Positions 24,694 to 35,900 of a stretch of DNA of 64,000 nt are shown here, piece by piece. Numbering within the stretch: position 1 is the stretch's first letter; the number at the start of each line of letters is the position of its first letter. Made by a program: the position numbers and the translations under genes. The stretch is from Cladobotryum mycophilum (taxonomy: Eukaryota; Ascomycota; Sordariomycetes; Hypocreales; Hypocreaceae), in the NCBI GenBank assembly GCA_036429605.1, contig CM071590.1, positions 5,828,001 to 5,892,000 of the forward strand. Reading direction: 5' to 3'. Under the pieces are notes generated by a model. It did no database searches and was not told the origin of the DNA. It worked only from the letters and a program-made list of their open reading frames with translations.

Positions 24694-25218
24694 GGCTATG
24701 GCTTAACCGAGCATGAAGGGTTGAAGATGGTAGAATCAACGAGGGGGTAAATTAATGTGTTGAGATGCTGGCCCCAAAAAATAAGATGCCGATTAGCCCC
24801 TCTGTTGTGTTGAGAAGCAACATGCTGATAAGAATTCGCCAAGCACCTGAATAATAGCTCCTACATAAAATCTACACATTCCAGATTCAAAAGTATGGAC
24901 GCAATGAGTTCATTGCAATAATAATTTATTTGTCTTTTTAAGAGGTTTAATACTATAATAATTTTAGACAATTTGCCCTGCAATATTATGCATAGCTGCA
25001 TCTTCAATTGTTCGTCATGTCCTATCAAGTACCTTGAATGATCGAGTACCTCTAGCGCAGTGCATCGTTTACTCAATCAAAAGTAGCAGGGATAAGGATT
25101 TACGGAACGCTCCATCCCCTGTCTTGGGCTAAAGTTCCAACACCGTTCTCCTAAATACACCACTCCACTCTCAGGAACGAGGGACCATCACCAGATTCTG
25201 TCAATTCGCCAATCGACC

Positions 25219-25794
25219 ATGGATTTCGTCAAGACGTTGCTTCCGCCTGCAAAGGGCATCTTGCCTTATTACATGCTGATTGTGAGAATCTCCAATGCCT
25301 CTCGGATATCCTCGTACGACTCCCACTAACCCCAGGCCTCCCAGCTATCCATCGTTTCCATCGGCAACTCTCTACAGGCGTATACGACGTTGCACTTCTC
25401 CCGCCGCGTCTACAACGGCCGCTTCGTTCGAAACCCAAAGCTTCCCCCTGCTTCCGCCCAGTTCAATCCCGAAGATGCGGCCAACAAGCTGATTCCAGCT
25501 CAAAATGACCCCAAGGCAACCGACCAGTTGACCCCTCTTGGTGGGAGACTGTTTGGCACTTGGACGCTCATCACCAGTATCGTGCGGCTCTATGCAGCGT
25601 ACCACCTACACATCGGCCCCGTATACAACATTGCAATCTGGACATATGTGGTGGCGCTAGGTCACTTTGCTACCGAGATGTTTGTCTTCAAGAGCATGAC
25701 CTTTGGTCTCCCACAATTCTTCCCCTTTACGCTAGCCACTACCGCATTGATCTGGATGCCCACGGTAAGGGACTACTATGTCCAGATCAACTAG
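25219..25794 (+). CDS. ERG28: Erg28 ergosterol biosynthesis scaffold
   Basis: Two exons, 25219-25281 and 25336-25794, with GTGAGA...CAG borders, code for 173 residues. Erg28 is a small multi-pass ER protein that tethers the sterol C-4 demethylation enzymes Erg25, Erg26 and Erg27. Supporting sequence: ASQLSIVSIGNSLQAY at the exon 2 start, TLHFSRRVYNG, LFGTWTLITSIVRLYAAYH, and a downstream LGHFATEMFVFKS segment. Length and four-helix pattern fit. It ends 124 bp from the stop of the convergent GAL7 gene. Confidence 0.95.
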
Positions 25795-25918
25795 AGGTTC
25801 CGCATTCTGGGGCATAGTATAGAGAGGTAGCACGCGAAGGGAGGGGATGTTAAAATAGGTCAAGGCTAATGACCAACGATGTATACTATTACGTGAGTAA
25901 GACATCTATTCTATATAA

Positions 25919-27223
25919 TCAGTTCAACGTGCGGTATAGCTGTCCGCCGCAATTCTGGAGGCGAGTTGTTGCTTGCTCCGGCGTAATGTCCCTCTGCGGC
26001 TCCGCGAGAAGCTCGAATCCGACCAAGAACTTCTTAACTGTGGCGGATCGTAACAGAGGCGGGTAGAAGTGCATGTGAAAGTACGAATTCTCGATTTCCT
26101 CTTGTGTTCCCTTGAGCGGCGCCTGGTGAATGCCTGCACTATAGGGGAATCTGCACTGAAACAGATTATCATATCTCCGGGCCACTTCCTGAATTGCTTC
26201 AGCGAATTGCAGCCGCTCCTCCTTTTTAAAGTCGACTAGTGATCGAATATATCGCTTGGGGATAATAATAACCTCGAATGGCCATACAGCCCACCAGGGG
26301 CAAATAACTGCAAATACGTCATTCTGCCAGACAACTCGCTCCCCTTTGGACAGTTCCAACTCGACATAATCGGCTAGCAGATGCTTCCCATCATACTTTT
26401 TACGGTACGCAGTCATCTGAACCAGCTCTTTTTGGATTTCCTCTGGGACATATGATGACGTCCAGATCTGGCCGTGAGGGTGAGGGTTCGAGCAACCCAT
26501 GACCGCACCCTTGTTCTCAAAGATTTGCATATACTGCAAGTCATATGGGGGAACAGGCGCATCCTCCTTTGTGACGGAAACATCCAGGTCTTTGGCTAGG
26601 GCGTGGAGGGGGTTTGATTCGGACAAATGGTTGGCGTAGATCCGTGTCCACAAATCAATCGTTGGAACAAGTTCTTTGGGTTGCATATCGGCGATTGTGA
26701 TGTTATGCTTTGGTGTGAACATGACCACATAACAACGGCCCTTGGCTCCCATCGCTCTAAGTAGGCGGGCTTCGGGCTCTGACAAAAGTTAGTCATGATA
26801 CCGGCCAACAGGATGTGTCTGGATATACTATCTGAGGACTCCTCGGCAACATAGTCTGGCTGCTGTTCTACCAACGCGCTGTAGTCATTAACAAAAGCAT
26901 GCGTCTTTTGGTAGTCGGGGTTCTGATCTCCCGAGGCACGAGTGTTTCCAGGACAGAGATAGCACTAATGTATGGTCAGAAAATCGCATGGTAAGCAGGC
27001 TAGACGTATTACCTTGGGATCGTGGTCTGGGAGATTTTCTTCCACAGCAGCTTCCTGTTGGCCTCTAATGATCATCAGGTTAGATATATGCTCTTATATT
27101 GGGACAAAATCATCGTGCTCACTGCCATGGTCGCTTCGTTCTATGAGGCGATACAAGAACCCATTCATCAGTCAAGGGATTATACCTCCGATGGGAGATG
27201 TCATCGAGGATTTGATCCGACAT
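25919..27223 (-). CDS. GAL7: Galactose-1-phosphate uridylyltransferase
   Basis: Leloir-pathway enzyme that exchanges UMP between UDP-glucose and galactose-1-phosphate. Four exons are modelled: 27123-27223, 27013-27064, 26829-26964 and 25919-26778, giving 382 residues. The ATG at 27221-27223 opens MSDQILDDISHRRYNPLTD, followed by WVLVSPHRTKRPW. Key sites: the CYLCPGN metal-binding Cys pair at the start of exon 3 and the active-site triad SNPHPHGQIW in exon 4. Further on are FEVIIIPKRYIRSL and YSAGIHQAPL. No other Leloir gene is in the window, as is usual in filamentous fungi, where these genes are unlinked. Confidence 0.95.
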
Positions 27224-28182
27224 GATGGCGCAGTTAAGGTAGTTTGAGAGAGTAAAGCGAGCAAAGGGCAAGGATGGCGATGAGTTCAACTGTATAAAAT
27301 AACGATTCCTCCAAATAAACAAACTTCAACCAAAAGAAGAGAGGGCTTATGTGTCTTATTAAACGTCGGTTGTTTAGAGGGACAAATTGCCGGGTATTTA
27401 CGTCAATCAAGTCAACTTCTGTCCCACGTTGGAGCGGGTCGATTTTATAAGCGCGCCAACAGGAAGGTCCTGCTTGAGAGCTTGCAGCCAGATCGGGGAA
27501 CTACATGCTCAGGACAAGGTTTAGCATTGAGGTCTAATTTTGGCCTGAGGTGTGGCATTTACAGGATGGCAATGAATGCCTAAGTATGTTGTTTATTATC
27601 TAGCACCCCAAGTCACATATTGAAACAAAATGAAAGGATTTAATTCACCATGCAGAAAAATAACATGTACGATATTGAATCCCCAATCATAATCACAGCA
27701 AGCTTCTGTTGGTTCATCCAAATGGGCTGTCACTGATTCAGGATGGCGGGGTTGCTCCAAAGCCGCAGGATGCCGCCAAATTGACATCACATGCCAGCTC
27801 ACGTGATGGTCTCATTCACTCTTACCCCTGCTTGTTAGGTTCCTTTCTCTCCCAAACGAGCAAACACCACTGCGATTGGCGTCAATGGGCTTATCCTGGA
27901 TCCACCAGATCGCGACACCCATCAACAGTTGACTTCAGCTGTCTGACTGCCCGGCGGTTTTCCATCAACCATCACCTCAACTCTATCAAATTCATCAAAC
28001 TAAACATTGTATCTGGTGCTACAAAGATTGCGCTTTCTTCTCGTTCTATTTTTACCTTGTCACGACCACATATTGTATTCATCGCAACTACCGTTGTTTT
28101 TCCGGCCCCCGTCCGCGGCAATATCACGGTGGTTACACCACGTATTGACTGGTGCCCCTAACCACCAACAGTGTGAGCCATC
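27224..28182. other. Intergenic promoter region between GAL7 and ADA2
   Basis: Shared upstream region of the divergent GAL7 and ADA2 genes. Contains a perfect TCACGTGA palindrome, listed separately, and a CT-rich leader for ADA2. No gene seen. Confidence 0.6.
27799..27806. promoter_or_regulatory. E-box palindrome TCACGTGA
   Basis: A perfect 8-bp palindrome with a CACGTG core, about 380 bp upstream of ADA2 and 575 bp upstream of GAL7. It is a candidate site for a bHLH factor (Cbf1- or Pho4-type). Function is inference. Confidence 0.4.
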
Positions 28183-29839
28183 ATGGGCGTTATACGCAAG
28201 AAAACTGTGACAAGGGGAGGCGAGGGTGGCGTTAAATACGTCTGCGACGTTTGTTCTTCAGATATTACATCCACGGTAAGCATTTGTGCTCCTCCTGGGA
28301 CAACCTCCAACGCATCTGCCTGCTTGGTTGCTGACATAATGACGCGCGCAGGTTCGCATTAGGTGTGCAAGCCCGGCATGTTCCGATTTTGACCTCTGTG
28401 TTTCTTGTTTTGCCAAAGGCGAAACCCGCAATACCCACGATCCTACCACACACGCTTACCGAGTGATTGAACAAAACTCGTTTCCCATTTTCGATCGCGA
28501 GTGGGGTGCCGATGAAGAATTGTTACTGCTAGAGGGTGCTGAAATATATGGATTGGGATCATGGGCCGACATTGCAGATCATATTGGTGGTTTCCGTGAG
28601 AAGGACGAAGTCCGAGACCACTATCTCCGGACGTTTGTCGACTCGCCCACCTTTCCGCTCCCAAAAAGATGTAGTCCCCATGACAGTGAGCTTGCGAATG
28701 AGATCCCGCGCGAAGAATTTCAATCACGCAAGAAGCGACGCATAGAGGAACGAAGGGAGGCAGCTAAGAACGCCCCCGCTCTGCAGCCCAAGACCAAGCC
28801 GACGGCCAGTGTGCCTTCTTGTCACGAGATTCAAGGTTACATGCCGGGCCGACTTGAGTTTGAGACCGAGTATGCCAATGAGGCAGAGGAAGCCGTCCAG
28901 CTTATGCAGTTTGAGCCAGGCGATGGCTTGAATCCCAGAACCGGCGAGCTTGAGCCTGAGATGGAGCTCAAGCTGACTGTGATGGAGATTTACAATTGCA
29001 GGTTGACACAACGTGTAGAGCGCAAAAAGGTGGTTTTCGAGCATAACCTACTAGATTATCGAGAAAACACCAAGCTTGAGAAGAAGCGGACCAAGGAAGA
29101 GAAGGATCTCTATCAAAAAGCAAAACCTTTTGGGCGCATCATGAACCACAAAGATTTTGAGGACTTCACACAGGGCCTCCAGGATGAGCTCAACCTGAGG
29201 CAGGCCATTACCCAACTTCAAGAATGGCGCAGCCTTAGGATTGGTGATTTGCGCAGCGGAGAAAAGTATGAGGCAGAAAAGGCGCAGCGAATACAAAAGT
29301 CCATCCCCATGGGCTCAATGGATAGAGAGCGGTTGGCATCCAGTCAGCGCTCAAAGCAGCCTCCGCCACCAGAGCCGCCTAGTGGAGCTGCTCTTCTAGT
29401 TGCGCCTGAGCTGCCACTGCGTCCAGCATCACAGACCAATGATGAGGTTAACGGTGAGGAGAGCAAGCCCTTGACCAACGGTCATGTCAATGGCGTGAAT
29501 GGAATTAACGGCATTAATGGCGTCAATGGTCATGGCCATGGACCTGCAAAGCAGAAATACGTCCCTCAACCCATCTCAGGCGTACAGCCACTGCAGTTGA
29601 ACCAGGAAAATGCCCCTGACCTCCATCTCCTCACGCCTGAAGAGGCCAAGCTGTGCGAGGTGATTCGACTGCAGCCAAAGCCGTACCTGATGATCAAGGA
29701 GCAGATCCTCAAAGAGGCACTGAAGACCAACGGCACACTCAAGAAAAAGCAAGCCAAGGAGATATGTAGGCTTGATTCTCAAAAGGGAGCACGGATATTT
29801 GACTTTTTCAGCAATGCAGGATGGGTAGGCAAAGCGTGA
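28183..29839 (+). CDS. ADA2: SAGA/ADA adaptor Ada2
   Basis: Transcriptional adaptor of the SAGA histone acetyltransferase module that stimulates Gcn5. Exons 28183-28275 and 28352-29839, with a GTAAGC...CAG intron, code for 526 residues. Order of domains: a ZZ zinc finger at about residues 20-70 (YVCDVCSSD, IRCASPACSDFDLCVSCF), a SANT domain at about 80-135 (EWGADEELLLLEGAEIYGLG, DEVRDHYLRTF), central helical region with VERKKVVFEHNLLDYREN, and a C-terminal SWIRM domain (PKPYLMIKEQILKEAL, ARIFDFFSNAGW). Between the centre and SWIRM, at about residues 405-430, lies a low-complexity (V/I)NG repeat. Nuclear. Confidence 0.97.
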
Positions 29840-30386
29840 TTTCATAATGGCTTTCTGTTTGGCGCAAAGGCAATGGGTGGCTCCAGCATGTTGACATTAC
29901 CTGGTTTGGTTTGGTTTGCTTGATTGATTTCTGGTCTTTTATTAGTACGATACTCCACGATGTACGATTCTGAGGGGCCTTGAAGGTGTATTTTTAAAAC
30001 AGCGTGTTTCTTCTATTCCATACATGTATATCTTTATTATAAAATAGAGAAACACACAAGTTTCGGTGTAAGCAACAAAAGGTCTTTCTCCTTATTTTGC
30101 GCCCTTTATTTGGGCGCCATGACTGCGTCTGGTGTATCCAAACGAGTCAGCGTTGGACTTGGCGAGGGAGCACAGGATAGATAGCACAGGATAACCTAGA
30201 AGAGGTCCGGCGCTGCAAGCCCCGCTATGTCAGGCTGGAAATGCGTGGAGTCGGTAGGGAAGTTTAGAGTATAATAATAGCAACCTAAACATCCATCATT
30301 CATACTTTTGCGCTCTCCTTAAACTCTCTTTACACACACGCACTCTCTCTCCCTCTCTACACTAAAATTGTCTTTTGAACTTATTA
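29840..30386. other. Intergenic, no gene seen
   Basis: ADA2 3' UTR side and a CT-rich leader (about 30325-30365) in front of the rhodanese gene. Confidence 0.5.
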
Positions 30387-30957
30387 ATGCAAAAACTTGG
30401 ATCGTTTGTTTTGACTGCGCCTCTTACTAGAAAGATGCATTCCATTTATTCGCTGCGGAGACTTTCTGCAAAGGCTCTTTCGGAGAAGATTCTAGAGGAG
30501 CAAAATGCTGCGAATCCTACGTTTGCCATAGTAGACGTCCGCGATGATGGTAATCTTTTGCCCCTTTTTTTCACCTGTGTCCCTGATTAGGAAAATAAAA
30601 GAAGAAAAGAAAAGAAAAGCTAATCATGATTCTAGACTACATTGGAGGACACATCAAAGGCTCAACCAACGTCCCCAGCGTCCAGATCGACGCCATGATG
30701 CCTACCCTTGTGCGCAAGCTCAAGGACAAGAAGACGGTGGTATTCCACTGCGCGCTGAGCCAGCAGCGGGGCCCAGCGCGGCGCTCAAGTACCTGCGGGA
30801 GAGGGACGGGCTGTTGGGTCAGATTGTCGACGGGGCGAGCGAGAAGGAGCAGGAGGTGTATGTGCTGGATAAAGGGTTCGTGGGCTGGCAGGAGGTGTAC
30901 GGAACGGATGAGAGGTTGACGGAGGGGTATAGAAAGGAGTTGTGGGAGAACTATTGA
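30387..30957 (+). CDS. Cdc25/arsenate-reductase-like rhodanese with apparent 1-nt frameshift
   Basis: Two exons, 30387-30549 and 30636-30957, with a GTAATC...TAG intron. Start may be 30387 or the in-frame ATG at 30435. Single rhodanese domain of the Ibp1/Ych1/Arr2 group, with FAIVDVRDDD across the splice, YIGGHIKGSTNVP, and the CX5R phosphatase loop in VVFHCALSQQRGP. Right after the loop, at a G4 run (30768-30771), the frame breaks: the remaining sequence (SAALKYLRERDGLLG to ELWENY at 30957) continues one frame back. One extra base restores about 161 residues, the family's normal length. Substrate, phosphotyrosine or arsenate, is undecided. The break is probably a base-calling deletion rather than loss of function. 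Confidence 0.8.
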
Positions 30958-31920
30958 GATACAGTGTGATGAGGTTTTTTTTTGGGAGGGGGAGGCGTTT
31001 AGGGAGATGGCGTATGAAGAATTAAAGGTGATGGTTTCGTAGATTTATCGATTTTATTGTGAGCTCGACATTGTTGCAGTTCTGTCTTTGCGTGCTCGCC
31101 ACCTTTTTATTTATTTTATTATTTTATTTTTAACTTCGTCTGCTTGTTATGGCGGACATTATCTGAAGCTGCCTCCCAACTCTGATACCCGGTTCCTTTC
31201 GACGCCACAACACTTTGCAGAAAGGTTCTTTCCCGGGCTTTCTAGTGATCATAACTTTACATATCAAATTATATGCTTATATCTGTCTCTAATATGGTTA
31301 TATGGCTCGCTCTCCAAACTCAACACCGTTCGCACTGGCGATGCTTCGAGGTGTATTTTGCTTTCTACGCTTCTCTACGGCCCTCTCGATGTTTCTTGGA
31401 CGGGCCATTCTCGCTTGTAGTCTGTTGTTTTGCCTTTTAGATTCTCTCAAATCGAGAGTATAAGCTCTCTTGATCGTGTGGTGGCTTATATATGTGCAGC
31501 CATGTTCAACTTAAACCATCACGAGCCCACTTCTTCTGTCTGCAGAACCTAAACAACAGAATAAAGTATTTCCATCTAGAATCAGTCGAGAGACCTGAAC
31601 TCTATTCATGGGGTATATATACCCATCTCCCCCCCCCCATGGTCTTGGTCCTTCTTCTTTCCTTCCCCATCATCTCACACACACACACACACACACACAT
31701 CGATTCCATACCATCTTTGGTTCTACTATCAGCTCTCATCTTGACATTCAAGTTTCATCTCCAAAGCAATCTACAAGAACAACAACAACGACAGTTACTT
31801 TTGACTATCAGCTTTCACTACCAGCTACTGATCTCTAGCAATCTTCTTTTTTATCAACAACAAAAACATATCCGCCTACCAACATCTTTTGCTGCCAAAC
31901 AGCTCTTTCCTCCACATTGA
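30958..31920. other. Intergenic / long CT- and CAA-rich leader
   Basis: Contains a C10 run near 31631, a (CA) repeat of about 11 units at 31677-31699, and CAA-rich sequence up to the next ATG. These probably form the 5' UTR of the downstream membrane-protein gene. The 110-codon plus frame at 31088-31420 lacks an ATG and coding character. Confidence 0.5.
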
Positions 31921-32445
31921 ATGGCCCCTACCGCTCTTACTTATATCAAACATCGAACTCATACCATTCCCAAACTCGCCATTCAGCTTGTTCCAAGGGA
32001 AGAACCTGATACCAACGCCCACACTCCTCGAAAACAAACCGAGAGCGACTATATCGTCTTCGGCATCGCTTGTGTATTCTTCATCGCAGCAATCATCGCA
32101 ATGGCTTTCCTCTTCTGCAAGATGATTCCCCGAGGCACCTTCTCCAAGAAGCTCACCCTTCTCAAGGCCAAGCTCAACAGCAGAAAGTTCAAGACTCTTC
32201 CCGTCACGGCCACCAATCAGCCTCAGGGGCTCCGATACACCTTTGAGGGAGAGGATCTACCTCGTCTCAACTATGCCACCTTTGAGCAACAGAAAGACTT
32301 TGCTATTATGCCCATGCCTCAGGACTTACCACCAGCCTATGGTCAGGATATGCCAAGTCACTCTCCTCTTCCATCATATCGGGACATTTCTCCCACTCGA
32401 CCACCTGCATATGAGCTTGTTGTAAACAGCAACCTTGCTCGATAG
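31921..32445 (+). CDS. Single-pass membrane protein with PPxY motifs
   Basis: Intronless frame of 174 residues. The cytosolic or lumenal N-terminus is about 45 residues, followed by one membrane segment (YIVFGIACVFFIAAIIAMAF) and a basic juxtamembrane stretch (SKKLTLLKAKLNSRKFK). The tail is proline-rich with two exact PPxY motifs (DLPPAYGQ and RPPAYELV) and an LPSY variant between them. PPxY motifs bind WW domains, notably those of Rsp5/Nedd4 ubiquitin ligases, so the protein could recruit Rsp5 to a membrane or be its substrate; this is inference. No N-terminal signal peptide is evident. I do not recognise a named family. Confidence 0.7.
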   Translation: MAPTALTYIKHRTHTIPKLAIQLVPREEPDTNAHTPRKQTESDYIVFGIACVFFIAAIIAMAFLFCKMIPRGTFSKKLTLLKAKLNSRKFKTLPVTATNQPQGLRYTFEGEDLPRLNYATFEQQKDFAIMPMPQDLPPAYGQDMPSHSPLPSYRDISPTRPPAYELVVNSNLAR

Positions 32446-33131
32446 ATGCACCATCTATTCAAACAGATTGACGATTATCAACTTTTTTTTTACTCTATTT
32501 GCCAAAGTATGGCACGGAGTTTATCATATTAATGAGAATGTTATGGTGTTTTGGGTTGGATACATCTACCATTGGGTAAACAGCGTTTTGTGGTTTAGAT
32601 TTGGAGGAGTATTTGGAACGGGTTTCAGTTGGTCTCGGATTCTCAGATTGCATTCTCCTTTTTCTGGTAGTATGAAATGAATTCATCATCTGTCGGCTGA
32701 TCTCCTAGATTGTTTTCATATAAGCGTCAATACAGTTGCTCACTCACCAAAAAGCTTTTGTTCCATTTCGTAGAATAGTGATATGGACATGCTTGATTGC
32801 ATTACCTACCCTAGACATATACCACTGACATCATTAAACCTACACTGGGCTAGCTGCCGTTTTATTGCTTGAATGTACGGATACGTCACTTCAACTCTGC
32901 AGTCGCATTCATCTCGTTTCTTGTTTACCCTCCCAAGTATTGTTTGTTGTTTACAATAACAATTGTTGGTGCTCTTATTTCTCCAGCATACTATAAAGAT
33001 CAAGATCTTGCACCGCACAACTGAATTTCAACCTTGTCAACCCCTCTTACTTAAACAACCCCGCGATATCTGATAAAGGCGAAAAAAAGATAAGCACAGA
33101 ATTGAGAAGAGGACCGACACCACACATCAAA
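32446..33131. other. Intergenic, no gene seen
   Basis: AT-rich 3' side of the PPxY gene and promoter of the HD-domain gene. No coding signal. Confidence 0.5.
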
Positions 33132-34074
33132 ATGGGTTCCCAGGCTGGAGACACGGATGGAGACAAGGTTGACATTGCTAGTACGTCTGATTGGCATCTT
33201 GCACATGCTCCGGCAACATGACTGACACAGGGCTTAGGCGTGGGCTTTACGCCTGCGGTAAAGCTATCTGGAGAATGGTCTGTCGACAAGGTGCTGGAGG
33301 TCATTCCTGGCGGTGTCCCAGAGCAGGGCTCTAGTTCGCCAATTCCATTCTTTCATATGCTTGGGCGACTCAAGACGACGAAGCGCGAAGGCTGGAGGCG
33401 GTTCGGCATAGACAGGTAGGAGCATGGGTTACTCTGTGTGACACCATGGACATGGACCTGGAATGCTAACCACTACGGGGGGCAACGACGAATACAGAGG
33501 CGAATCCATTTCCGACCACATGTATCGCATGTCCCTTATTTCCATGTTTGCGCCTTCGACATTGGCCAAGCAACTCGACCTACCCAAGTGCATGAAAATG
33601 TGCCTGATCCACGACATGGCGGAGCTCCTCGTCGGCGACATTACTCCGGTCGATGGCGTGCCAAAGCCCGAAAAGAGCCGCCGCGAAACCGAGACGATGG
33701 ACTTTTTGACTAAGAACCTGCTGCGCGGCGTCGCCGGCGGCGAGACCGGGGGCGAAATCAGGGCGATTTGGCAAGAGTATGAGGACTCGAAGACGCTGGA
33801 TAGCCACTACGTGCACGACATTGACAAGATTGAGCTGCTGCTGCAGATGGTGGAGTACGAGAAGCAGGCCAAGGGGCAGTTGGACCTGGGCGAGTTCGCT
33901 TACGTTGCCGGCAAGGTCACTCTCCCAGAAATGAGCCAGTGGGCCCAGGAACTGTTACGCGAGAGGGAAGCATTCTGGAACAACAAGGAGCATGTTCATG
34001 GGGAGCAGGGAGAGCAAGGCGGCGTGTCAGCTGAGACGCGCTCGGGCCAAGACGAATATTATGAGAGGGCGTAA
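33132..34074 (+). CDS. HD-domain phosphohydrolase (YfbR/HDDC2-like)
   Basis: Three exons, 33132-33180, 33238-33415 and 33498-34074, code for 267 residues. The first acceptor is TTAG ending at 33237; an upstream CAG would break the frame. HD signature: His in SISDHMYRMSL, the His-Asp pair in MCLIHDMAELLVGD, and a downstream Asp in HYVHDIDKIELLLQMVEYE. This matches the eukaryotic HDDC2/yeast Ygl101w-Ybr242w family, related to bacterial 5'-deoxynucleotidase YfbR, so nucleoside monophosphate hydrolysis is likely. The C-terminal 30 residues are Glu/Gln/Gly-rich and not part of the domain. Confidence 0.9.
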
Positions 34075-34534
34075 GAAAATAAACAAGCCTACAGGTGGAG
34101 TATGAGCGAGCTCGAGCATAGGAATGATCACTACTCCGTAGAGTATGGGTTGTTGAATGATTTTTGCGTTAAAGTGTATTTTCTCGGGTGATTTATTAAG
34201 ACATGTTTACGGGATCTTGCTATAAGATATAGATTTAAGTATTGGGGATGGCGAATACACATTCAAATATTCAGAATAAATCGTCATTGGAGTTTTGCAT
34301 CTCGTTCTCTTTCGCAAGAAAAGATTGGATGATTTCTAGTAGCATGTTGAGTATGTTCTACGAAGTACATACGTGCGATGCCCTTTCTTCCCCGTCCCAT
34401 ATCCCATGACCAAACCATGGCAAAGAACCCCCAGTCTTGGACCCAAAAAGGTCATGGATAGCAATGCCTCCCTCATCATTCATATTGTTGAAACGACTCG
34501 TTACGCCCAAAAGCAAAATACCAATGTAAGCCTA

Positions 34535-35549
34535 TCAATCAGACGAAACCGCTCCTGGCGTCGCCCATGATACATCCAGCTGATATTCGTCGGCAGGTTT
34601 CTCCAATAATTCTTCCAGATCCTGGATATGTGGCCGTGCAAAGGCATACGGGCAGTCGCCTCCTTCGCCATCAAAGAAGTCAATCTTGACTTGCTTCAGA
34701 AGCTCTAGAAGCTGCATGCCCCTGGCACTAATTGCGGGAGAATGGTCTTTGTTATCCCAATAAAGGTCGATGGCGATATCCTGGACTCTTACTATTGATA
34801 CGACTCTTGTATGCATATTCAAGTCCTTGTCGAAAAGCAAATCATCCAAGGTAATTTCCCATTCATATATATTGGCTGCAGGGCTGGCAGGAATTCCAGC
34901 AAGGCGACATATGGCTTGTGGTAGCCAACTGATGACCTTTGGAATCGTGCTGATGGCTGATGGTCTCGCCTTGATGACTCTACCTGGCTCCGCGACCCGG
35001 TTCCAATCATCGTGCACTTCGTTGACCGCGTCCTTTAAACAATTCAGGACATGGATGTGAGTCCCTTTGTCGGGCTGTGCTTGAAGATCTTGGAGGAGCG
35101 CTATAGCCCTAGCCCAAGCCACATGAGAGCGTTGCGGTCTTTTCTCGAGAGACTGTAGGATTTCCTCGAGTTGTTCTGCGGAAATGATTGATGGACGTTG
35201 ATCCTCGGGGTCTTCTGAATCCTCCACCCCTATCAGGACAGTGGGAGGATTGGGCATCATCTCATCTGGTCTAATAGGCTCCATTCCCCATGCAGAAATA
35301 TTACAGTCCGAGTCAACCACAATATGTTGCCCAGGAGGGATGATGATATTGACCTCTCCTCACTAAAAGGGCCAAGTGATTTCGCTGCATATGTAGCAAA
35401 CGTTCTCTGACCAAAGGACTAATCAATTCACGAATGCTGAAACCGGACAAAGGGGTTGGTCCTCCTGTCTGGACGGATTCGGGTTCAGTGCCATCGACAT
35501 GGTTCTGGAGACTGTGGTGAAACTCTTTGCGAAGGGACAGGTAGAGCGA
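34535..35549 (-). CDS. Unknown protein, 5' end not resolved
   Basis: My model joins an exon at 35364-35549 (62 codons, no ATG, after a TTAG acceptor; contains LSGFSIRELISPLVRERL) to 34535-35278 (247 codons and stop) through a GTGAGG...GAG intron in phase 0. The second part is acidic and helical (EQLEEILQSLEKRPQRSH, LDDLLFDKDLNMHTRVVS). No domain is recognised. The initiating exon must lie further upstream, in or before the CT-rich stretch at 35.75-36.0 kb, and I could not find it. A plus-strand frame at about 35391-35708 overlaps the first exon and is an alternative reading of that stretch. No signal peptide or membrane helix. Confidence 0.5.
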
Positions 35550-35837
35550 CTAACAGCGATGGTCTTGACGGGCAATCTTCGTTGTGTGGATCCAAAGGTT
35601 GTGAAAAGGGGAATGACGCTTGCTTTCAGCGGTTTTATCGCCGCACAAAGTCCAGGCTTGTTGAAGGAGGAAGGATTTGCTGGAGGATTGTTCAATCAAG
35701 CTGGCTAGATGATGGTGCTGTAAACAGAAGGAAAGATTCTGATGGCTAACCGTCCGAGTTGAAGATGGTGATGTTGAAATGCGGTAGAATCGCAGAGAGG
35801 AATAGCGATGGTGAGGAGAAAGGGGAAAAGGAAGACA

Positions 35838-35900
35838 AAGGATGGAGATGAAGAAGAAGAAGAAGAAGAAGATGGAGAGGATGAAGAGAAAGAGATTAAA
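35838..35900. repeat. GAA/GAT purine microsatellite
   Basis: A run of GAAGAAGAAGAAGAAGAAG within a wider purine-rich tract. On the minus strand it is pyrimidine-rich and could be the leader of the gene ending at 34535. Confidence 0.8.
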
